Notes: generated by a model from the sequence alone, not told the origin. A DNA stretch of 64,000 nt from Metaphire vulgaris (GCA_018105865.1 CM030836.1:20942443-21006442); one strand, 5' to 3'; counted from the stretch's first letter, positions 1-14,290 are shown. Numbers and translations: made by a program.

Positions 1-707
1 TTAGAAAATAATTGCATTAAACAATAATTATTGTATTAAATTTGATTGATTGATTGATTGAAATAAATGCAAGGTTAACAGAACAGCAGAATATGGTAGA
101 AATATCTTTACAGCATTTCCATTTAGCAGCAAATGCCACTGTGCCTCTGCTAACAAGATCAGATAGCATGACTGGCGGTCATGTGACCGCGTAGTCCAAA
201 ATTATTGACATTTGTACAGCAATAGGCGACTACAGAATCAACAGGAAGTATATCAATCAATCAATCAATCAACCAATCAATCAATCAATCTTCTATAGTG
301 CCACCATCATAATGCCCAGATAGATAGATATGTGAAGACCACTCATGGACCACTGCACAATCATCAGGCCATTTCAGAGGTCACCGGCCATTAAACATTT
401 CATCCCCAGCACCCCAGCTCTTAATATGAATCTAGAGATTTAAGATAATTATTAAATTCTAAAAAATAATTTATATAGGCACATTATTCTGAGGCCCCTT
501 CTAGAGCAGAGCCCGGGGCCAAATGGCCCGCCTGGCCCACCCACCCTCCCTCACCCCAACAGGGCCTGACAAACATAGGGTAGTTTTAGGGTGACCAAAA
601 TAACTTCTCTTGGCTAAATTTTTAAACATCCGAAGTTGATAAACTCTGAAGACTATGAAAGGGAAAGGAAGAAATAACGAAATGCATAGCGTAATGTACT
701 GAGATAC
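1..707. other. Intronic sequence left of HS6ST exon 2
   Basis: No further sulfotransferase exon was recognised here on the minus strand, so the remaining 3' exons probably lie left of the window. The stretch contains a short (GATT)n run near 41-60 and a complementary (AATC)n run near 252-290, followed by 'cttctatagtgcc', a pattern that recurs near other simple repeats in this window (for example 17335-17380). Nothing else is supported. Confidence 0.5.
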
Positions 708-856
708 CCTGAAAGCAGAAGGGGACTTCGTCTAGGGTTGCCTGTCTGCCATTGCACATCAGCTTCGCTGTCAGCCATGTGCTACCACGCTGCACGTGCT
801 TCCACTCGCTTATGTAGCGCTGGATTGGCTCACGCAGTATCGTGAAGTACAAGTAC
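708..856 (-). CDS. HS6ST: Heparan-sulfate 6-O-sulfotransferase, exon 2 (partial gene)
   Basis: This 149-nt exon encodes 49 whole residues and two split codons. It contains LREPIQRYISEWKHVQRG, the 3'-phosphate-binding region for the donor PAPS in the HS6ST family, followed by a conserved Cys-containing stretch that ends PFCFQ. Seen in sequence: a 'gacag' acceptor just upstream (minus strand), a GT donor after ...TTTCAGG, and an entry phase that matches the two bases left over from exon 1 at 15580-16070. Vertebrate HS6ST proteins continue with a stretch beginning near this glycine, and I find no continuation down to base 1, so the gene runs out of the window on the left. The 14.7-kb gap to exon 1 is one intron. 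Confidence 0.9.
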
Positions 857-961
857 CTGTCAACAAAAAATGCCACACAATGCAGTCCATAGAAAGTATT
901 CCGTCTATTTATAGATATCTTTAATGCTTTCAAACAGCTAGCTAGCTATTCGTTTTCAAAA

Positions 962-1790
962 ACTGCAATCAGCAGTCAGGTATAAGGATAGGAGGAAAAA
1001 ATATCAATAACATAAGATTTGCGGATGATACAACACTGTTAGCGTACTCGGAAAGAAGGCTACAGGAACTGGTGGACAAACTATCAGAGGAAAGTGAGAG
1101 AAAAGGACTAAAAATAAACATAAAGAAGACCTTCACTATGGTAATAACAAAACAAAAGAAGTTCCGAAATGCAAGATTTTATTAAATGGAAGATGATCAA
1201 GTAACTTATTTCAAATATTTGGGAAGCATTATTACAAGTGATGGAAGAAGTGATAAAGACATAATAACAAGAATAGGTATGGCAAAATCTGCCTTCATGG
1301 AAATGAAACAAATATTAACGAACAAGAAAATATTAAAAGAAACAAGGCTCAGAGTGCTTAGATGCTATGTATGGTCAGTTTTGTTATATGGATCTGAGAC
1401 GTGGAACATATCAAAAAGATTAAAAAGAAACTGGAAGCGGCAGAAATGTGGTTTTATAGGAGGATGCTAAAGGTCCCATGGACAGACAAGAGAACTAACG
1501 AAAGTACATGATGGAAGAGAGACGAACACTGATGACTACCATCAAGTTAAGACAGATGAAATTTTTCGGGCACGTGATGAGAAAAGAAGGATTAGAAAAC
1601 TTGGCAGTGACATGGTGGAGGGTAAAAGATCAAGAGGGAAACAAAGATCAAAATATACAGACAGAATGAGAGGAAAATGGGGATAGAAATAACATCGAAC
1701 TCCTGAGGAACACTAGAGATCGAGAAAAGTGGAAGTCCATGGCACGCAAATGCATGGCACCTGAAAGAAGAAGAATCAGCAAAACCAATA
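962..1790 (+). mobile_element. RTE-type LINE fragment (reverse transcriptase C-terminal part)
   Basis: Translation across two frames gives the RT palm motif FADDTTLLAY (near 1020-1050). It is followed by a thumb-like stretch with YLGSIITSDG and LLYGSETWNISK, then, after a frame change, MWFYRRMLKVPWTDK and KFFGHVMRKEGLENL. This order matches the C-terminal half of RTE/BovB-clade non-LTR retrotransposons as I know them. A stop codon after RNARFY, a frame change near 1430 and the absence of the N-terminal endonuclease show a dead, 5'-truncated copy. It lies antisense to the sulfotransferase gene, inside its intron. Confidence 0.85.
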
Positions 1791-3431
1791 AATGTCTGGC
1801 TCAGGTGTTGTGTTCTCATATAAAGCTTAGACACAGAGCAAATGGATGAATCAATCCTACACAGTGACACAACCAGGATTCCGGAATGGGGAGAGGGCGG
1901 GGAATGAGGGGGGGCAAACCAACATTTTGGTGGAAAAGTCTCCAACAAGAAGAAAGCTAGTCAATGAGTTATTTCCACATTCATCTATGTTATATTATCT
2001 TCAACCATGCTACCTACTCCCCTCACAAAAAATTCAATGGTTTTGTGTAAATCCCAAGACCAGGCTCAACAATATTGGGACCCCGCCCCCGTAACTCCCC
2101 CCCCCTCCCCGCTACGCCAATGACCCTATACAAAGAAACGCATACACATTTTAAAATGGGAACTGAATAGCAGAATTTACACTGTAGCATGGAAACCAAA
2201 AGCATTGAAGAATAAAAAACATTTGCAAAATGTTTTGCCTTCGTCGTTGTCATCGATAATAATCGCAATGAGTACATTTGCGATGCGTTGACCGCCAAAA
2301 CAACAATAAATCTGTGATATGTCAAAACAAACAACATACATGGAAGTGTTAGTGCAACGCACTCTATTTCCAGAGCTCCACCATTTAGATTCTGGAATGG
2401 CAGCTGAGGGGCTATAACGCCATAAAGTTTCTGGCTAACAGCAGCAGCACACACTGTCACTCTCTGTCTGTCTGTCTGTCTCTGTCTGTCTCTGTCTGTC
2501 TCTCTTTCCCTCTCTCACAAACCAAGATATTCAAAGGAGGTTGGGGATATCAGACTGGCAGCGTCTGCATTGGATCTATGCAGTGTCATTGCACTGAAAT
2601 CAGGCAGTGAAGGGTCATGTGCTTGTTGAGTGACAGGTCGTTTTTTCATTTATCACGTTCACCAAAACCAGGAAAACCCCAACCAAATTTTTTAAAAACT
2701 ACTGCACACAAACAAACCATCACCACCACCACCACCACCACCGCCGCCAATAACAACAACAATAACAACAAAACTATAACAACGGTTGCCAACTTGCCAT
2801 TTTCTATAAAATTCCTTTTAGTTTCACAACAAGCACATTCAATAAGCATATATTAAATACCTATACTATATCTTATGATAAATTTATGCAACATCTTAGG
2901 TGTTGCAATAACTGGGTCTGATTGTAGATCAAAACAGCAGTAGCAGTGCTTAAAAGGTCAAAGGAAAGAACCCCATATTGGATTGGATCAGTTTTATTTA
3001 CATTGCCCGTTGCTAAGTTTTCAGCATTCAGGAAGCAAATTTTGCTGGGAAACTAATTTAGCGGAAATATCACGACATGCGCTCACATTGCCAACAGCCT
3101 GAAAACAAAAACTGGCCTAAAGATATCCATGGGAAACATTACCATTTTAATATCGCTAGTGGCAATCAATGAAATTCATATGCGGGCTTTATACTGTACA
3201 TGGCCAAAAGAACTGAAGACTCCGGGGCTTCTAGAGCAGTTAATACACAGAAAGAACTCTTTGATTCCTCTGGTATTTTAACCATCTGAGAAGTAGACAA
3301 CTACTTACATGTATTTGCTATTTTCATATTAAGCAAGTCAATGGCAAAATGTAAGCAATTCAAGAGTATGTGGAAATGGACAATGCGATGCTAAAAGAGG
3401 CTGACCAATCCACCCCAAATCACCCCCTCCC

Positions 3432-3787
3432 CATAGGCGGATTTAGAGTTTAAGATTTGGGTAGGCTAACATGGGGGGTCGTATTCTTTTATACGCCTAT
3501 AACTTTGATTTCTTCGGAGGAGGGACTAAATCTTTGAGTTGGGTGGTCCAGAGGGTTAGCACCCTCTACTGAAATAGGCAGAAATTGCTACGTATTAGTC
3601 ATTCAGATTGAATCATGTGATATTAAAGTCTATGGATTGCATGCGTAGCACTGTGCTTTTATATGTAAATAAGTAAGTAGCTTAGGCAGTCCTGGTGTTG
3701 ATGGAAAAAACTACTTTTTTGTTTTGGTGGGATTAGTTGGGTAGGCTTAAGCCAGCCTACCATAGCCTTTAATAAAATCCGCCTATG
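3432..3787. mobile_element. Non-autonomous TIR element (~356 bp)
   Basis: The left end reads CATAGGCGGATTT and the right end AAATCCGCCTATG, exact inverted complements. No transposase is encoded. The ends resemble the CAGTGGCGGAT-type hAT families elsewhere in the window, but no clear target-site duplication is seen. Confidence 0.6.
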
Positions 3788-4009
3788 CCCCTCCCCCCAC
3801 TCTACGACGAGTATCAAAATGTGTAACGCCGTTACCATTGACGTCCGAAACGTGTGGGAAGTGGGGTGAATATATGTGGGGGGATTAACGGGGAAATTCT
3901 TGAACAACCGCAGCTACTTTCGAATTCTCGAGACATCCGAGGACAAATATAAGAAGCCTCTGCTTAGGAAACTTGTTGCCATCACAACAACAATTGCATA
4001 GCGGGGTCA

Positions 4010-4255
4010 GGGCCAATGAGAGAAATTCCGGGCCCCGGAACAAAAAAATTTGCGGGCCCTTAAGAAAAATTTATCAAGTTTCCGAAAAACCTGACAAAGA
4101 AAAAACACATTATCAACTCGACAAAAACACCCTGACAAGCAAAAAACGTTGTCAATTCTCAAAAAAACACCCTGACAAGCAAAAAAACTTATCGTCACCG
4201 GATCTGGGCCCCTGAAAACTCCATGGGCCCCGGTACAATGTACTGGCTGCACCCC
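4010..4255. repeat. Dispersed repeat with 'GACAAGCAAAAAA' modules
   Basis: GC-rich ends ('gagagaaattccgggcccc' on the left, 'ccatgggccccgg' on the right) enclose three or four tandem-like copies of a module containing 'ctgacaagcaaaaaa'. A related repeat occurs at 61311-61640. It is probably a degenerate TIR element, but exact ends are uncertain. Confidence 0.5.
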
Positions 4256-4384
4256 CTCTCTTCAGGCCTGGGCGGGGTTAAATTGGGGGACCGCATAGGT
4301 GTCTAGGAAACAGGAAATATAACTCAGCGACATTGATCTGCAGTCTGCTGGAAAAACCAAAGGAATAACACAAGAACACCAAAG

Positions 4385-4386
<2 letters not shown>

Positions 4387-4421
<35 letters not shown>
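4387..4421. repeat. (AC)n microsatellite
   Basis: A pure AC dinucleotide run of about 35 bases, directly readable. Confidence 0.95.
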
Positions 4422-4423
<2 letters not shown>

Positions 4424-4544
4424 CTCCACCCCACCCCACCCTAATCGGTCCCCGTAAAACCAGCGACGGTTCGTCGGCGCCAGGCAAGGGTCATTCCGCG
4501 ACATAGGTGACGCCTACGTGAATGGGATGCCCTGGCTTATTATA

Positions 4545-4769
<225 letters not shown>

Positions 4770-5151
4770 TCTCGGTACAACAGCGCGATGTGCAAACGTT
4801 TCCGACAACTCAAATTGAGTTTTAAACAGACGTCAGATGGTCACGTGACGCACACAGTTAATGACGTGTGTCCGCGGCATCAATTCGATGACAAGCAAAG
4901 TGACAAGAATAATACATCCGCGGGCAAAACGAGGGGAAAAAGGGTCAGGGATCAATAGAGCGGAAATGGCTTTCTTATCCGTCGAATACAAACCCCAACG
5001 AAAAGAAAAGGGGAATTTATCCAAAGAACAGACAAGATGTTTGGAAGGAAATCAAAGAACACCATCATGTCCAATGAGACGCATTAGGTACTGCCGCCTA
5101 GAAATCACCAATTTACACGACCGTACACCTGTATATATGTATACGCCTATA

Positions 5152-5531
5152 CAGGGTTATTTCTAGGATTGTGAATTGGGGGGTCGAGAAAATCTGGGGT
5201 GTGTGGTTAATTTCTAGGATTGTAGGAATGTGAATATGGGGGTGTCGGGAAAATCCGGGGTGTCGGAGTTTGGAAGTCTTTGCTGAAAAAGTCTGACAAG
5301 CAAAAACAAAAACAAAAACGACGTTATCCACTCTTGAAAAAACCCTGATGAGCAAAAAAAGGTCATCCAAGGATAAAAGTTGGGGTTGTCCTTCTCCATG
5401 GGGGGGTGCCCAAGCCTAATTAATATGCATTTTGTATACATACTATTGTCACATTACCAAATTTGGGGGTGTCGACCTCGAATGGGGTGGGGGCCGTTGG
5501 AGAGGGGGTAGGGAGTGTAAAAATATCTCTG
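5152..5531. mobile_element. hAT-like MITE, 'CAGGGTTATTTCTAGG' family
   Basis: It starts CAGGGTTATTTCTAGG and ends AAATATCTCTG, an imperfect inverted complement. The same family is seen at 20023-20204, where a perfect 8-bp duplication is present, and at 31615-31745. The internal part contains 'tgacaagcaaaaac' and 'tgatgagcaaaaaaaggtca' modules and a 'ttagtatgcattttgtata'-like stretch shared with the 31.6-kb copy. Confidence 0.65.
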
Positions 5532-6495
5532 CGCCGATACGTAACACTGCAGTGCTCCCTGTCTTGGCAGTAAGGGGTCAACATCTAATCTGGCATGGAA
5601 CATTTCGATTAAGAAACGCCGTTCTTTAAGCAAAGCCCTGTGCAAATGTCAGCGTCCCAATTCGTAAAATTTCATTTTCTAGAAAACATCTAAAACGTAC
5701 ACTAAAAGAATCAAAACCAATTTTTCTGAGGGACAGAAAACCTCAAAATTTTCTGCCCCAGTACACATTTTCACATATTCAACGGCTAATTCTCAGGACT
5801 TTTCTCGGCTAACTGTGACATAAATCTTTTGTCTCTTTTTCAAACATTTTCCACATTCAACTAAAAAGATCTCTCACTCAACAGTTCAAAATTTATATCC
5901 TATAAAAGCAATTTATTTTCTTATTATTTATTGGCTTCAGATAACGACGTCTAATTGAGAAAATTACGTTGTAACGATAACATATTATAGATACAAAGAG
6001 GGTCATACTCATAAATAGCTCTGCAAAGGTGTTCTTCATTAGACGCTTGCCTATAGTAGTCGCTACATTAATTTTCCTCAGCAGCTGACAAAACGCTTAA
6101 AGAATGCATGAAAACCAGAAGAAATGCGCTTACAAATGGCGGTCATTTCACGTAACACGATAAGGCAACTGGGAAAGAAGAAGCCTTCGTGTTCTCTCCG
6201 AATAAGCTCGATTATTATCGTAGCTGCCATCTCAATGGATGTAACAAGCAGAGAAAAGAAAACTTTTATGACGCACTAACTATAACACGAAGCCGACAGC
6301 CGATAAAACAGCTATAGACCTCTAGTTAGACCCTTTAGGCCTTTAGACCATAGATAGAGCAAGGCTACTCAAATTAACATTATTAGCAGCAACCGCCCAC
6401 TGCAATCACTGCAATCATTACCCACCTTACAATGTTTCTATAGCACCTCAAAAGCTCCCTTGCCTATAAGCAATGGGAATTTCAAAACAAAATTA

Positions 6496-6642
6496 TATTA
6501 TATATATTTATATATATATATATATATAAATATATATATTATATATATAATACTAAATATATAACTATATATAAATATATAATAAATAAATAAATATAAT
6601 AAATAAATAAATATATATATATTTAATATATAACTAAATATA

Positions 6643-6675
<33 letters not shown>

Positions 6676-6748
6676 ACTTTTTATCATAAGTCCTCGGGAA
6701 TGAAGTACCTACGAGGGCATAAAAAAATATATATATATATATATATAT
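6496..6748. repeat. AT-rich simple repeat region
   Basis: Irregular TA/AAT tracts, interrupted by about 50 bases of ordinary sequence near 6670-6720. Simple sequence only. Confidence 0.85.
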
Positions 6749-8130
6749 ACAGACAAGGATTGCCTATTGGTAAAAGTAACTGTTTTAACATATTTCTCAC
6801 TCATTGTTTGTGATGAAAATTAAACTACTTAAAGTTTGGTAAAACCACTGCAAAGATAAAGACTGAAAGGTCAAAAAGTCAAGAAACAAACTCCCAAGGA
6901 CAACTGCACTATTCATTTGAGCACTCCAAGGAGACATAAGCAATTAAATGACATGAAATCGAATCAGGAACTAACTGCACTGGCAAAAACAACTAAATGA
7001 ATGAAACAAACCTTGGAATCGACGCTCAACTCTCGAGAGAAAATTGCTCCGAGAATATAAACAAATTATACAAATGGATGGGAAACCATTGGAAATAATA
7101 TCAGCACCAAATGGTCAAACAATGCATATAACAACCTGACCAAGTGTCCACTTGCCCAGAAACTGAAATTGCATCCACTTACAGAGCAGAACAATAAGGC
7201 AGATGAAAATAGAAAAAGACTGCGGAAACAGACGGGATACAGCAGCCAGAAAAATATTCCTTTCAGGAAGGAATAGAGAAACACAAATTCTACCTGGGCT
7301 TTTAGCATCGCTTAGGCGTCGATAAATTGGTAGCAGCTGGTAATAAAAGTAATGGCAACCTACTCTAGATTAATAAATTTTAAATCAGCGCCGAAACCCT
7401 ATTTGTCACTACCTTTACCTTTAACTGGTAATAATAATAATAAATTTTAAAATATTTGTCAAATCCTAAATAAATACACACATGCAAATTGTGAGAAATA
7501 ACCGCTAACCCAGATCTGTAGAAGAACCCATTTCTTTAAAGATATGCTTGGCTCATTGCAACTAATTATTTCTACCTGAAGAATAATTACCAATATACCC
7601 AAATATGACTGCAAATGGGTTCCATTATAGCTATAGGGATCACTACGGTATATAGGCCTATTTATTTTATGAAATAAAGCACAAACCAGCGTATTAAAAT
7701 CATATTTTAATTATAGAAGCAGAAAAGAAATGATCAGAATGAAAAAAAACTGTCATGTGACCATCACAGATGCTGTTGCCATTGTTCTGCCATCAACTGA
7801 TGAACAAAGACTAGAACAGAACAACAACAACAACAACAACAACAGAACAACACAAACCAACTCACCAAACACACAGTGTTGCCATGCATGATGTTTTTGT
7901 AAAACACAATATACCAAACATCATCAAAACATATATGGTAGATAAATACCATCAAGGTATCCGAATTTTTAGAAATTTGATGCTAATCAATTACTGTAAT
8001 CACTTTAAAAATCTGGACAGTAAAAAAGCCAAGCAGTTGAAGTTTCCTACACATTTATTTAACAGCAGGGGGATCAATTCCTTAGTACCCGGCCATGAAT
8101 GAGAGCAAGAAAGTCCACTTCAAAGGCACT

Positions 8131-8133
<3 letters not shown>

Positions 8134-8193
<60 letters not shown>
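8134..8193. repeat. (AT)n microsatellite
   Basis: A pure AT dinucleotide run of about 60 bases. Confidence 0.95.
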
Positions 8194-8197
<4 letters not shown>

Positions 8198-8498
8198 ATT
8201 TTTTACCATGACAAAGTGGAAACAGCATGTCCCCTCCAACTCCCAACTGGCATTGCACCACAGATGATGGCTGCTCTAACACCGGTTGATAGCAACACCA
8301 AATACCTAAGCAACTAGGCACTGTGACGACTGATAACAATAAACTACATTCTGTCTTCTGCATTCTACAAACTTCCTAGTAACTGAAACACGGCCTCAGG
8401 CATTAAAATACCAGAACCCCTAGGCAGAGAGTCTCGTCAGCATTCAGTTTTTTTTTTTAAAAGCTGTAGAGGTAGAAGCAAACACACAAATCAAACTG

Positions 8499-8600
8499 CA
8501 GTGGCGTAGCGTGACTTTTGGGGGCCCGGGGGCATCTTTGTCAAGATGATGGTTAGGGTTAACCCTAACCGAAGCTTACACCCCTCTTTGGGGCCCCACC
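8499..8600. mobile_element. Short 'CAGTGGCGTAGC' element
   Basis: It begins CAGTGGCGTAGC, the same end as other MITEs here, and is flanked on both sides by ACAAATCAAACTG (8486-8498 and 8601-8613). That 13-bp duplication is longer than the usual 8 bp of hAT insertions. The right end is not a good inverted copy, so it may be an internally deleted or end-deleted copy. Confidence 0.5.
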
Positions 8601-10119
8601 ACAAATCAAACTGTGAGTATTATGCAATGACATGTCTCATAAGCAACATTTCCAGGGTGGTTCTGAAGCCTAATCAGCCTGCTTCAATAGCTGAGGATAA
8701 CTTTAACTGGCGGTTGAGAAGTTTGGCCTTACCCCAAATGCCAGTAAAAATGTAACAATACATTCTAAATACATTCTAAGCTTAACTTTAAACATTTTAA
8801 CATTAAATACCCGGTATACATTACCGTAAGACGCTTAATTTTTACCACTGCAATGTTGTACTTAAGAAAATTCAGGTTTCTAGTTAGCCCCAACTTCAGA
8901 GAAAATATCCGCTTAAACCGCCAATCATATGCATGACAAATTCTAATCTGACACATCAAACGTCACCTCAACCCCAACAACCCATCAAGTTTCTTGACCT
9001 CGGTAGGCACTTGACATCCGGGTCAATCCCTGGTCATTCCAGACATTTTTCATCCAAGGCATTCTGCAGAACCTCTGCACTGTCTGACAGACATTTATTT
9101 CACAGCAGGGGGTCATATTTCTTAGTACCTGGGTCAGAGGTAGAAATAAAGACTGCAGCTCAAATGGACTGTGGTTCAGGGCATGCCAGACGGATTCCAA
9201 CACTTAATGTATATAGATGTCAGTACTAGTGCACTGTATACTAGTGTATAGTGACATATCTGTACCCATCCGCCTCCCTGACTCATCCCCAGGTGAAGCT
9301 ACACCCAAGGGAACTATTCTCCTTTTGAATACCGAGCTGTGATGTTCCCTGAATGACAAAACTGTCCAGGACACTGGACATTCATTCCATCCACAAACAA
9401 TAACTGATTGCTGGGCCCCGTAGAAGCATGGATGAAACCATAAAATCTAAATGTAGTTTTAACACTAGGAAGATAAGGTCAATAGCTTCACTGCGTCATC
9501 AACTGTGTTCCAGCCCAAAGGTATCATTAAATACTCTTTAAAATGGCGCACTATTATTCAGAAATCAATACCACCAAATCAAGCCAAGGACACAAATGAC
9601 AAATAAGCAAATCGGCTCACTACTGTCAACCCACCCAACTGCAAAATGCAGTCAAAGAAAGCCTTGATGAATAAATAAATAAATACAAATAATTTGCCCT
9701 CTGTTAGAGGAGTTTCCTCCAAGATTATCGAACAGATACCAGTTTTCTGGCAGAATCTTAGAGAATTTGGTCAAGATCTGCTGAAAAACTGCAGATGCAG
9801 AAAAATGTGCTCTACTCTTATTGGGCAAAATTTGTCGATGGATATGAAGAAAAGCCATGTCAATGCTTTGAAGGCCCAATGCAAAACAGGCAATCTGTGA
9901 CAAAAGTTTGCAAATTGCAAACCGGAAGAAGAACAAACTGAAATGACAGAGTGAAGGATTCCTCAATGGAATGGAATTCAAAAGACACATTTCTTCTCTT
10001 TCTTCAGTACAAATAGCAAATAGTAGCAAACAACCAGAAGTTAGAATAGAAAGATGCATTATAGTGACAGAGATTTCAACACAGGAGCAATCCTACTAAA
10101 CCACTTCAAATCCAGTTGT

Positions 10120-10164
<45 letters not shown>

Positions 10165-10216
10165 TGATTGTAATTATAATTTTAAAAAATAATAATAATA
10201 AATATTATTATTATTA
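10120..10216. repeat. (AAT)n microsatellite
   Basis: AAT triplets run to about 10163 and again near 10185-10216, where they turn into ATT, giving a small inverted arrangement. Confidence 0.9.
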
Positions 10217-11459
10217 AATAGAGAAAACCAGAAATACATCAGCAATGAAACCATAGATAATTACGCTTTTAAAATGTCTAAGAGGTATCACCAACGCAGG
10301 TCACGTGCATTATCCACAGCAATAGACAGCCACATAAAAGTTTTATGTCAGGCAGAGTGAGATTGGGGGTGAGGCGCAAAAGACATTCACAGAATTTCCA
10401 AACATTTGAACACAAGTTCACTATTTATCAAATGTCTATTTGCACACAATTCACTCAAATCACACATCGTCCAATGCCTGCAAAGTCTCTCCGGAAGAAA
10501 AAAACGGTTGTCCATTTACTCTCATTAATCTCACAGCAGCACCCGTAATCCCCTTACATTCGGAGAGCCTAGGATCCGGTCTTAAAACAGCCTGGAGAAA
10601 CACAATGGGATATGTTGATCCCCAGAGGAAGAGCAAAATAATGGAAAGACCATGCAAGCGTGTGATCGATGCTCCAACTTTCCTCTTTAGACAGAAGATT
10701 TTCTCAGGCAAGAAACATTCCCGGGGAACTGACTTCATCAGGTGGTCACCAGTTCATAATTCACGCCCTATAACAAGTGCTCCAACCACCGGAAGCAGTT
10801 GGAAAAGTGCTTAGACCCCAAGGAGGAAATTAAAACAAATCCAATGGGTTCAGGGTTAATGATGGGTCCACCTTTTTAAAAAAACACTGGGGAAGGTCTG
10901 CTAGAGCAAACATTTTTGACCTCCGCGGGAGAGGGTGAAGGGGGAGTTGGCTGAGGCCAAGATCATCAAAATTATCAGCCAGTGGCGGGAGGGTTGGCCC
11001 CTTAGACTTATGAAAATTTAACATTTGGTGCTAATGACACCTTGTGTCTTCACTCTTCACAGCCAAGCAGTATTAGAACAAGATGAAGACCAACCTTCCA
11101 AAATAACTGCATATCATGCTAAACACTGAGAAGTTTACTTTACCACTGTCAACAGAGGTAATTACTTTACAATTTAATTGTCAATATAACTCAAATGGTT
11201 TGCCTGCATCCAGCATGCAGTCAAATCTAGAACTGTAAGCACAGTCAATCCTGCATAATGTAAATTGCAATCTATCCTAAGTGGCATCATGTCTGAAATA
11301 CTGTACAGTATACTACAGCACCATATACCGGTAATAAACTTCTGCTAACATTAGCTCAGCCTAATGAGCAATCCCTTGAGTGTGACAATAACCAGATTTG
11401 ACTATTCAGGGATTTAGCAGATGACTATATTCATTATTTCTGTCGATTTTTCAATGGTA

Positions 11460-11630
11460 CAGTAGAACTTCATTATAACATACTTAGCAGGCTTGTAAAA
11501 TTTAGTAGTAACGTTATACCCAAGGTACTTTATAATATCCAATACCATCCAATACGGTAGCTCATCATATGGGACCGTATACATTGCGGTACTTTATAAC
11601 CGAGTATACATGCATAACAAAGTTCAACTG
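11460..11630. mobile_element. Tc1/mariner (pogo-like) MITE, 171 bp
   Basis: The left end CAGTAGAACTTCATTATAAC and the right end ATAACAAAGTTCAACTG are imperfect inverted complements, and both are flanked by TA, the mariner/pogo target duplication. The ends resemble the 'CAGTAGAACCTCGTTATAAC' type I associate with pogo/Tigger-like MITEs. No coding capacity. Confidence 0.7.
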
Positions 11631-12670
11631 TAAGAGACTCAGTTACTTAAGGAATTATAAATCAAAGATGCCAAACACAGTCATGAAAGCAAACAGAAGG
11701 ACATAATTTGATGATGGCATATAGGGAGTCAGTGAGATCATCCCAAATACTAATATTCTTCATCTTCACCTTGTGTAAACAAGGAACTCATTACGTACAA
11801 AGAGGCAAAAGACAGAATCAATTCTGGATCAGTAGTTTTCTCAGAACGCATCGTGGACCACTGCGCCTGATTTTATTGATCATACGTCACAGCAAGAGAT
11901 GACGCGACCGACATCGCGTGAGCCGACGGAATTTCCAATCAAACTGGAATATTTTTCGCGGATAAGGATGAGCTTTTTACAGAAAATCTTATTTCACCGC
12001 AACTGTCGAATGGAAAAAACCAGCATAGAAACAACAACAAAACAAGAAGATCGACTGAAAACCGGGCGTTTTTTTCCCAAAAAACTTCTTCTTCGGTGCA
12101 AGCGAAATACAGTAAGGCCGGCTGTTTAGACAACGATCCTAAAAGTAAGCAAGTAAGTAAACTCTAGGACTCTTGAAAACATAAATCGGAACTACCTGGT
12201 TTATGTTAGGGTTCCATAACCAAAACACAGGCACACCAGATCCAGAGGCAGTGGGGAAGGGGGGGCATGGTAGATAGTGGGGATCAATTGCTTCAAAGGT
12301 GAAGTGGTCTTCTGCTGCTCATCATACAGCAGCTGTCAGTCAATGTTGAATCATTTGCCAAACTACCGGTAACTTCCTGCCCCACAGAAGCAAGTCTACC
12401 AGTTTATTTAGAGGTGCTTCCTTGTCCGGACCTTCCTCATTCGATTCCTTTGCTCAGACAAGCTCCTCGTGCGCATGATTCAATGATACACAACAGAGCA
12501 GCATTAGACAAAGACAACACATCCCACTGTATCTCTCTCTTAACAATGCCGCACTGCACTTAAGATGCCAAGCAACATCAGTGTTTTCAATTTGTTGATC
12601 TGTCCTGCAATTTAACCAAGAAAACTTACTTTCATAGTTGATATTGTACATTAACGCTGGCTAGGCATAC

Positions 12671-12776
<106 letters not shown>

Positions 12777-14074
12777 GAGACACACACAGAGGCATTTCCA
12801 GGGATACATCCGAATGTGCAGAATGGTGACATCAATCTGCCACCAGTTAATCTGGCAATTTCAAAGCCCTGCACCGACGATGAGGGCATATAGGGATGGA
12901 CTGAGCACTGAGCACTGGACTACTGGAGCACCACTGGTGGTGGACTGAGCACTGAGCACTAAATGGGGAATTGAGTTAATCTACGGCAATCATTGACCAC
13001 CCACCCACAGGGACCGTCTCAGAGCGGCTTCTACTGTCACTCCGTTGACTCATTCAATTCCATGTATCTTCCGTGTGCGCGTGTGTATGTGTGTGAGTGC
13101 GTTGTGAATGTGTTCTGTCAATGTGACATGTGTACTTAGTAGAATTCCGAGAAAATTGCAATCCTCAAGTTCCCCCTCCCCAAAAAAAAAAATGCAAAGC
13201 TGCTGATGTCATGTAGAATGACATGTCACTCTACATGACATTTACTGTAGATGAGTTGTCGTGATACCATTTTACAAGAAACTTTAAATTAAAAGTCATA
13301 GCAAACAGCAAAAATATAGCTGACATTACGTTTGGGTGATGGCAGAAAGGGAAAAGCCTGAAAAAATTATTGAAATTAATATTAAAAGTTTGATGTCTTA
13401 TGCATGCATGCAGAGAAGCATACAAAACCAGGTCAAAGTAAAACTTGAGGCTTGCAAATTTATTAAATGACAAGATAACACCAAAACACAAAGACAACTG
13501 ACAACATAACAAACACAACACAATGGCTCGTAAAAAAGATAGGAAGAGTCAAATATAGGCCTACCACTGCATGGTAATGGATGAGAAGACATAGATTAGT
13601 TCAACTGACCATTCAAAACGTAAACAAGAGGTCTGCTTGGTAAAAAAAAGACAAAATAGGACGTTCTAAAACAGATCGGATTTCAGCGAATGGTTTCTTT
13701 CTTGGAAGCAACAAAATCAGTTTCAGCAATAATTGTAAAAGTGACTGGATTTCTAACTAAGCAACGCACTGTTGATTTCTGCATGAAAAAGCAAATTCTG
13801 CACTCATTTCAAGAATGATGAAAATAGCCTAGAAGTGTGGCGACAAAAGCTGTGCAGAGTGATTCCATATAAGCGGCTGATTCAGTTTGAATCCAAGGCT
13901 ATCAATCACATGGATTCACCAAAGGAATTGAACAACAAAAACAATAACAAATATAATCGGAGGAGATAAGAACACAGAGAAGTCAAAAAGTTCTAAGACA
14001 AAATGAAAAAATTTCAAAATAATTTAAAACACTGTAACATTTTAATTCGTTTCATTCTAAGACAAAATGATTGC

Positions 14075-14290
14075 ATTGTCCAATTTCAAAATTTTATAAA
14101 AACCTCCATGCTTTTCTGGCTCATTATTTTTCAACTTTCAAAGCTCTAGAAAAAAAATTGAGACAGAATATAAACACTGTAACAAGAATTTTAATTCATT
14201 TCATCACTCTTCTGAATTTTTGCATATCTATAGCCTACTGTAGCACTAGTCCTTGCATTGTCCAATTTCAAACAGGCCACGTTAACCAGC
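14075..14290 (+). repeat. Dispersed repeat, 'TTGTCCAATTTCAAA' family
   Basis: It contains 'cattgtccaatttcaaa' at both ends, 'tctagaaaaaaaattgag' and 'gaatttttgcatatct'. Related copies occur inverted at about 26565-26790 and 26865-27060, and direct at 39122-39300. No coding potential or tRNA-like promoter was recognised. Confidence 0.7.

Noticed and set aside
2023..2460. 145-codon minus-strand ORF
   Set aside because: No domain recognised, no splice context, and overlapping alternative frames of similar length. Likely chance ORF in intronic DNA.
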